Assembly: GCA_047619225.1 (NCBI GenBank)
Contig: JBLHJX010000228.1
Span: forward strand, 1-8,797
Length of the DNA stretch: 8,797 nucleotides
Source of the DNA: JABIFK01 sp047619225
Lineage (GTDB): Bacteria > Latescibacterota > UBA2968
Reading direction: 5' to 3'
Of the stretch, positions 5,453-8,797 are shown in pieces. The notes beneath the pieces are model-generated. The model had not been told where the DNA came from and made no database searches. It saw only the letters and a program-made list of their open reading frames with translations. Each line of letters starts with the position of its first letter. The first letter of the stretch is position 1. Both the position numbers and the translations under genes were made by a program.

Positions 5453-6259
5453 CTATATCTTCGCCATCTGTTCTTTCATATAAACCAATGTATCGCGAAT
5501 GCTCGTCTCTGTTGAATCAGATGCCCCCGATTCAATGCAAAGTGGCCCTGTATATCCGGCATCTTTCAAAATGCGCAAACTGGTCTGCAAACTGTACGTG
5601 TGTGTATTGCCTTCTCGATCTTTCCGCGACTGTTCACCATCATCACTATAGGTAAACACCTTCACGTGGCATGAAAATGCACGTGGTGCCAACACTGTCA
5701 TACCAGCTTCCCAATCGCCCAAGGGGAAATTCCCCGTATCGGGACACGTTGCAAACCCAGGTGTATCAAGTCCATCCAAAATTTTCTTCAAATTATCGGA
5801 CGTGGATGAAACACCCCCATGATTTTCGATCAAAAGTTTCACACCCGCCTGTTCGCCTACCGCCACCAACTCGCGATACCCATCAATCACACGATCCATC
5901 GCCCCATCATCATCGGCATGCCCCGTATTAACCCGAATCGCTTCGGACCCAATCGCCGAGGCCGTATAAAACCACGTCTTCAACGCCTCAATATCAGTAC
6001 GTCTCACCGCTTCATCTGCTCCCGCAATATTGCCCATATCCACCGCCATACTCTTCACCGACAAACCATTATCTGCCAAAATTACACGCAATTCATTCAA
6101 ATACTTCGCGTCTTGACTCTCAAAAAAGCGCGAGCACAACTCCACCGTCTTCACCCCATGTTTTGCGCACACACCCGGAAATTCTAAAAGTGTCAGCGTT
6201 TTTTCTCGCAAAATTTCACCACTCAAAATCCAACCGGCAATACCCAATTCGAGATCCAT
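5453..6259 (-). CDS. Sugar phosphate isomerase/epimerase-like TIM barrel (xylose isomerase fold)
   Basis: A 268-aa cytoplasmic protein of the AP endonuclease family 2 / xylose-isomerase-like TIM-barrel superfamily. The four expected metal ligands are present at strand ends: Glu145 in LLIENHGG, Asp174 in CPDTGNF, His198 in CHVK and Glu243 in CIESG. RVNTG (109-113) fits the sugar-binding strand. Members isomerise or epimerise sugars, inositols or hydroxypyruvate, and some act on keto-sugar acids; the substrate here is not evident. There is no signal peptide. An AAGGAG SD at 6273-6268, eight bases before the ATG at 6259, fixes the start. It is second in the run, 105 nt after the lyase-like gene and 43 nt before the DapA-like gene, so it probably handles the product released by the first enzyme. 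Length is normal for the family. Confidence 0.88.
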   Translation of the reverse strand: MDLELGIAGWILSGEILREKTLTLLEFPGVCAKHGVKTVELCSRFFESQDAKYLNELRVILADNGLSVKSMAVDMGNIAGADEAVRRTDIEALKTWFYTASAIGSEAIRVNTGHADDDGAMDRVIDGYRELVAVGEQAGVKLLIENHGGVSSTSDNLKKILDGLDTPGFATCPDTGNFPLGDWEAGMTVLAPRAFSCHVKVFTYSDDGEQSRKDREGNTHTYSLQTSLRILKDAGYTGPLCIESGASDSTETSIRDTLVYMKEQMAKI

Positions 6260-6338
6260 TATCCAGACTCCTTGTGAAGGATAAAAATATTAAACATTTA
6301 AAAATGCATTCTGCAAACAATCCTGTTTCAAAAATGGC

Positions 6339-6356
6339 ATTCCAGATCTGAGGAAT
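6339..6356 (-). terminator. Weak stem-loop after the lyase-like gene, possible attenuator
   Basis: On the minus strand ATTCC and GGAAT pair around an 8-nt loop, and five T follow three bases later. It starts just past the stop codon of the 782-aa gene. The stem is short and AT-rich, so at most it would reduce read-through into the four downstream genes. Confidence 0.2.
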
Positions 6357-6364
6357 CCAGATGG

Positions 6365-8713
6365 TTAGACAGCCACACCCTCATAGGTCAGCTTCCTTTT
6401 TCCATCCAAACTCAGCGCCAAAGACGCCGCATCAAATTCCGGTTGTCGCGCGCGACAAGATGCAGCAAAAGCATCCAAGTCACCACGGCCACACAGACCA
6501 ACCCAAGCCACCTGCTGCCCATTCGCACGCAGTTCGCGATCCGTTAAAACCTCCGAACAAACCGTCAGCGCCTCACTGCACCAAAGCGCCACACACCCAT
6601 TGCCCTTTTTGCCAAACGCCCAGTGGCCCTCTACAATCTGCCGATCAAAAATATCCGTCGGCCAATGCGCGTGTGTAAACGAAATCGGGTGCCAATCGGG
6701 AATATCAAACACTTGCATCACCGTGGCACCCGCTTGCACTGTATGCGGCAAAATGCCATTGCCATACCAAAACCCCGGACGAGAACTGCTCATATCAAAA
6801 CTCGCGCCCGGATGATTCACAAAAACGTGACAATCGCGTGAAAGGGTCGCGTGCCACAAATGTTGCTGGTAACCTTGTCGGCCAGGAATCAACCCACGTG
6901 CAGAGTGTGCCGGGTCAACCTTTGATTGTGGCTTCTGGAACGACGCAGGTAATTGCAGCGACGTCAGCAAAAAACCAGCCGTCTTCTCAAGCTGAATCTC
7001 CACACTGGCCTGTCGATACTTTTTGCTCACCGTCGCCTGTATCAGTGCATCCATGCCTTTGGGCAAACGATATGTTTGCGACGCACCCACAAAACTCAAC
7101 CAATCATTGTGCGCCATGACCGCCTCTTTTGATGCATAAACCAGCATCGCTTGAGTGCCCGACATCTCAGGGTTCAACACCCCGCGATACACCCGCCCTT
7201 GAGGACCAACCGTCACACCGTCAAAAGCGTGCATCGCCAACATCTCGAAAATGCCATCGACTACTTTGGCCGCACGCTTCGACATCACTTCATCGGCATA
7301 ATCAACCAAATTGAGTACAGCCGCACACGTCAGCGGCATATACGTACTGCTCAAAAATTCACGAAATCCACGCGCTTCAATCTCATCCAACCATTTCTCG
7401 CATCGATCTTTCCCAATCGCCACCTGTTCTTTCCCTGTACGTCCACTATTGGTAAAAATCTCATCAGGAAACAAATTGCCCGCAATCATCTGACACCCGT
7501 GAAACAACAGCGAGTGATTTTCCGAATCAAAACACATCGCATCATTGCCCGGTTCATCGTGCCAATACCGAAAATCCAGCACGGTTTCTTTGATCCGGTC
7601 CCGCTCCTTCTGCGTCAACGTATTACCGTGGTACAATCGTAAGAACGCAGCCAACGGAAAATCGGCACAATCGGGTCGTCCATCAATCCAATCTAACGAC
7701 TCAAAAAGAACGGCTTCATCTTCCTCGTTCCGCTCTCCCAACGTATGCCGCGCCAAAACGGGCATCACACCATCACGCCCGCGACCTGTGCGATTCGCAA
7801 TATCACGCAAAATGGCAGCTTGATGCGCTTCAAGTGACGGTGCGTCCGACACGGCAATCGACTGATTCAGCGGTAACTCTAACACACGCTTCAACGTTTC
7901 ACTTCCCAACACCAACTGCACCTCAGCACGCGCCACCGCACCCATCACCACACGATCGGTTCCCTCAGGCCAAGCAATTTCCTCACCTTTGATTTTCACC
8001 ACCGCATCAAACGGCGCAGGTTCACCCGAGCACAATGCATCTCGCCCATCGGCCCGAATGTTATTCAACCAGCGATCTGCGGCAATGGCCTGACCCGTAA
8101 ATGCATCCTCTCCAGGAATGACAATGCCAACCTTTTCTGCGCCTTCCAAAATCTGAATGCCATACAACACACGCGTATCACGCACTCCAAAAGCCTGCAA
8201 GCGCACACACAGCCTATTACGCCCTTTCTTCAGCGAAACAGTATGCTCTGTCGTTTCGAGATCATTGCGATGTTTGCGCAACGGAATCGTAATCTCCGTT
8301 GCATCGGGATACATATATTGTGGCACATTATGCCGACTCACATGTTCCCCATTCACCCACAAATCAGACGCACCGCACGACCAAAAACGCGCTTTCAATT
8401 CACAATCTTCTACCACCGCCAGATCCGTTGCCCCATAGAGATTGAGCACCGACAAATCGTGATAAAAACTGCTGCGCTCCACAAAAATATTGGCACCCGG
8501 ATCGTAATACGTCCACGTTTCACCCCGCGGTCCAGGCGTGCCTAATGCCGCATTCTCTGGCGGCAATTCAATCGTCGCATCCACCGTCGAAGCCCGCAAT
8601 TCATTGTCACTCCCTGGTGGGCCCTCATACTTTGCCACATACGTTCCTGCCAAAATCCAGTGTCGGATATAACCCGATTCGTCACACGAAAACACCCGTT
8701 CTGAGGCATCCAT
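6365..8713 (-). CDS. Large (alpha/alpha)-toroid plus beta-sandwich protein, polysaccharide lyase-like
   Basis: A 782-aa protein I cannot place in a named family. Residues 1 to about 290 look like beta-sandwich material, with a galactose-binding-type segment (ARFWSCGASDLWVNG, about 109-122) and LKKGRNRLCVRLQAFG. Residues from about 310 to 520 are helical and fit an (alpha/alpha) toroid: FRYWHDEPGND, then S397-E-N399-H400, then EFLSSTY ending at Tyr458, then GPQGRVYRG. The Asn-His and Tyr positions recall the neutraliser and acid/base residues of toroid polysaccharide lyases such as heparinase II/III and PL8. The C-terminal part, including FTHAHWPTDIFD and HWAFGKKGNGCVALW (679-711), looks like a closing beta-sandwich. 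No signal peptide is seen, so it should act in the cytoplasm on imported oligosaccharides. A GTG ten codons upstream is open, but the SD supports the ATG at 8713. A glycoside hydrolase with the same fold is an alternative. Confidence 0.7.
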   Translation of the reverse strand: MDASERVFSCDESGYIRHWILAGTYVAKYEGPPGSDNELRASTVDATIELPPENAALGTPGPRGETWTYYDPGANIFVERSSFYHDLSVLNLYGATDLAVVEDCELKARFWSCGASDLWVNGEHVSRHNVPQYMYPDATEITIPLRKHRNDLETTEHTVSLKKGRNRLCVRLQAFGVRDTRVLYGIQILEGAEKVGIVIPGEDAFTGQAIAADRWLNNIRADGRDALCSGEPAPFDAVVKIKGEEIAWPEGTDRVVMGAVARAEVQLVLGSETLKRVLELPLNQSIAVSDAPSLEAHQAAILRDIANRTGRGRDGVMPVLARHTLGERNEEDEAVLFESLDWIDGRPDCADFPLAAFLRLYHGNTLTQKERDRIKETVLDFRYWHDEPGNDAMCFDSENHSLLFHGCQMIAGNLFPDEIFTNSGRTGKEQVAIGKDRCEKWLDEIEARGFREFLSSTYMPLTCAAVLNLVDYADEVMSKRAAKVVDGIFEMLAMHAFDGVTVGPQGRVYRGVLNPEMSGTQAMLVYASKEAVMAHNDWLSFVGASQTYRLPKGMDALIQATVSKKYRQASVEIQLEKTAGFLLTSLQLPASFQKPQSKVDPAHSARGLIPGRQGYQQHLWHATLSRDCHVFVNHPGASFDMSSSRPGFWYGNGILPHTVQAGATVMQVFDIPDWHPISFTHAHWPTDIFDRQIVEGHWAFGKKGNGCVALWCSEALTVCSEVLTDRELRANGQQVAWVGLCGRGDLDAFAASCRARQPEFDAASLALSLDGKRKLTYEGVAV

Positions 8714-8719
8714 TAACCG

Positions 8720-8725
8720 CTCCTT
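8720..8725 (-). promoter_or_regulatory. SD sequence deciding the start of the lyase-like gene
   Basis: AAGGAG on the minus strand is six bases before the ATG at 8713-8711. The longer reading from the GTG at 8743 has no SD and would place this AAGGAG inside the coding sequence, so the 782-aa form is preferred. Confidence 0.75.
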
Positions 8726-8797
8726 TTCATCGACCACAACCACCCTAGGATTTGTTAACCAACTGCTGATAGGGGTGATAGCCTAAAAATTTGAAAG
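8726..8797 (-). other. Upstream leader of the first operon gene
   Basis: About 70 nt reach the window edge. A stop in the lyase-like frame (TAG at 8785-8783) shows that no larger protein is being cut off. Present are a GTTAAC palindrome at 8754-8759 and a direct repeat TGATAG at 8767-8772 and 8776-8781. No promoter pair could be called; it may lie outside the window. Confidence 0.4.

Noticed and set aside
6300..6342. Imperfect direct repeat (AAAAATGCATTC and AAAAATGGCATTC)
   Set aside because: It is short, AT-rich and present twice in a gap that is itself AT-rich. No function or spacing pattern suggests more than chance.
8754..8759. GTTAAC palindrome upstream of the lyase-like gene as a LacI-type operator
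   Set aside because: Symmetry barely extends beyond the six-base core, there is no central CpG, and it matches neither the 2151-2187 boxes nor the 5430-5447 palindrome.
1..8797. CRISPR array, tRNA/rRNA, insertion sequence or phage attachment site
   Set aside because: Scanning both strands showed no regularly spaced repeats, no cloverleaf, no transposase or integrase motif and no terminal inverted repeats with target duplication.

Overview
This 8.8 kb window reads almost entirely from the minus strand and looks like bacterial accessory DNA for carbohydrate use. An exported beta-barrel protein ending in Trp indicates a Gram-negative, outer-membrane organism. The mix of a DSD1-type PLP enzyme, a DapA-fold aldolase, a xylose-isomerase-fold epimerase and a large toroid/beta-sandwich protein recalls sugar-rich genomes of environmental phyla such as Latescibacteria or Poribacteria. 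That placement is an impression from gene content, not a demonstrated assignment.

In the direction of transcription (high to low coordinates), a five-gene run occupies 8713-2405. It holds a 782-aa polysaccharide-lyase-like protein, a sugar phosphate isomerase/epimerase-like TIM barrel, a DapA-family aldolase-like protein with an altered active site, a D-serine dehydratase/D-threonine aldolase-like PLP enzyme, and a YkgJ-type cysteine-cluster protein. Gaps are 43-105 nt, and most genes have good Shine-Dalgarno (SD) sequences. The run ends at a strong, symmetrical intrinsic terminator at 2243-2275. No transporter is in view.

Below the terminator comes a LacI-family repressor (2094-1132) with its own candidate promoter and a pair of TTTTA-NN-TAAAA boxes around the -35. 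It is a candidate regulator of the neighbouring catabolic run and appears to lack the usual hinge helix. A 300-nt non-coding stretch follows, carrying two perfect or near-perfect hairpins. The second is a terminator that works only for plus-strand transcription, which suggests an unannotated plus-strand RNA.

The lowest part of the window (831-1) is a second minus-strand unit: an overlooked 23-codon ORF with a strong SD, overlapping the next start by ATGA; the 230-aa outer-membrane barrel protein; and, 33 nt further, the first codons of another gene with a signal-peptide-like start that runs off the window.

Working model (inference): the large protein opens or trims an imported acidic or amino-sugar-containing oligosaccharide, the TIM-barrel protein isomerises the product, the DapA-fold protein cleaves or dehydrates a keto-acid intermediate, and the PLP enzyme handles a hydroxy-amino acid. 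The substrate cannot be named from sequence. No tRNA, rRNA, CRISPR array, insertion sequence or phage gene was seen.
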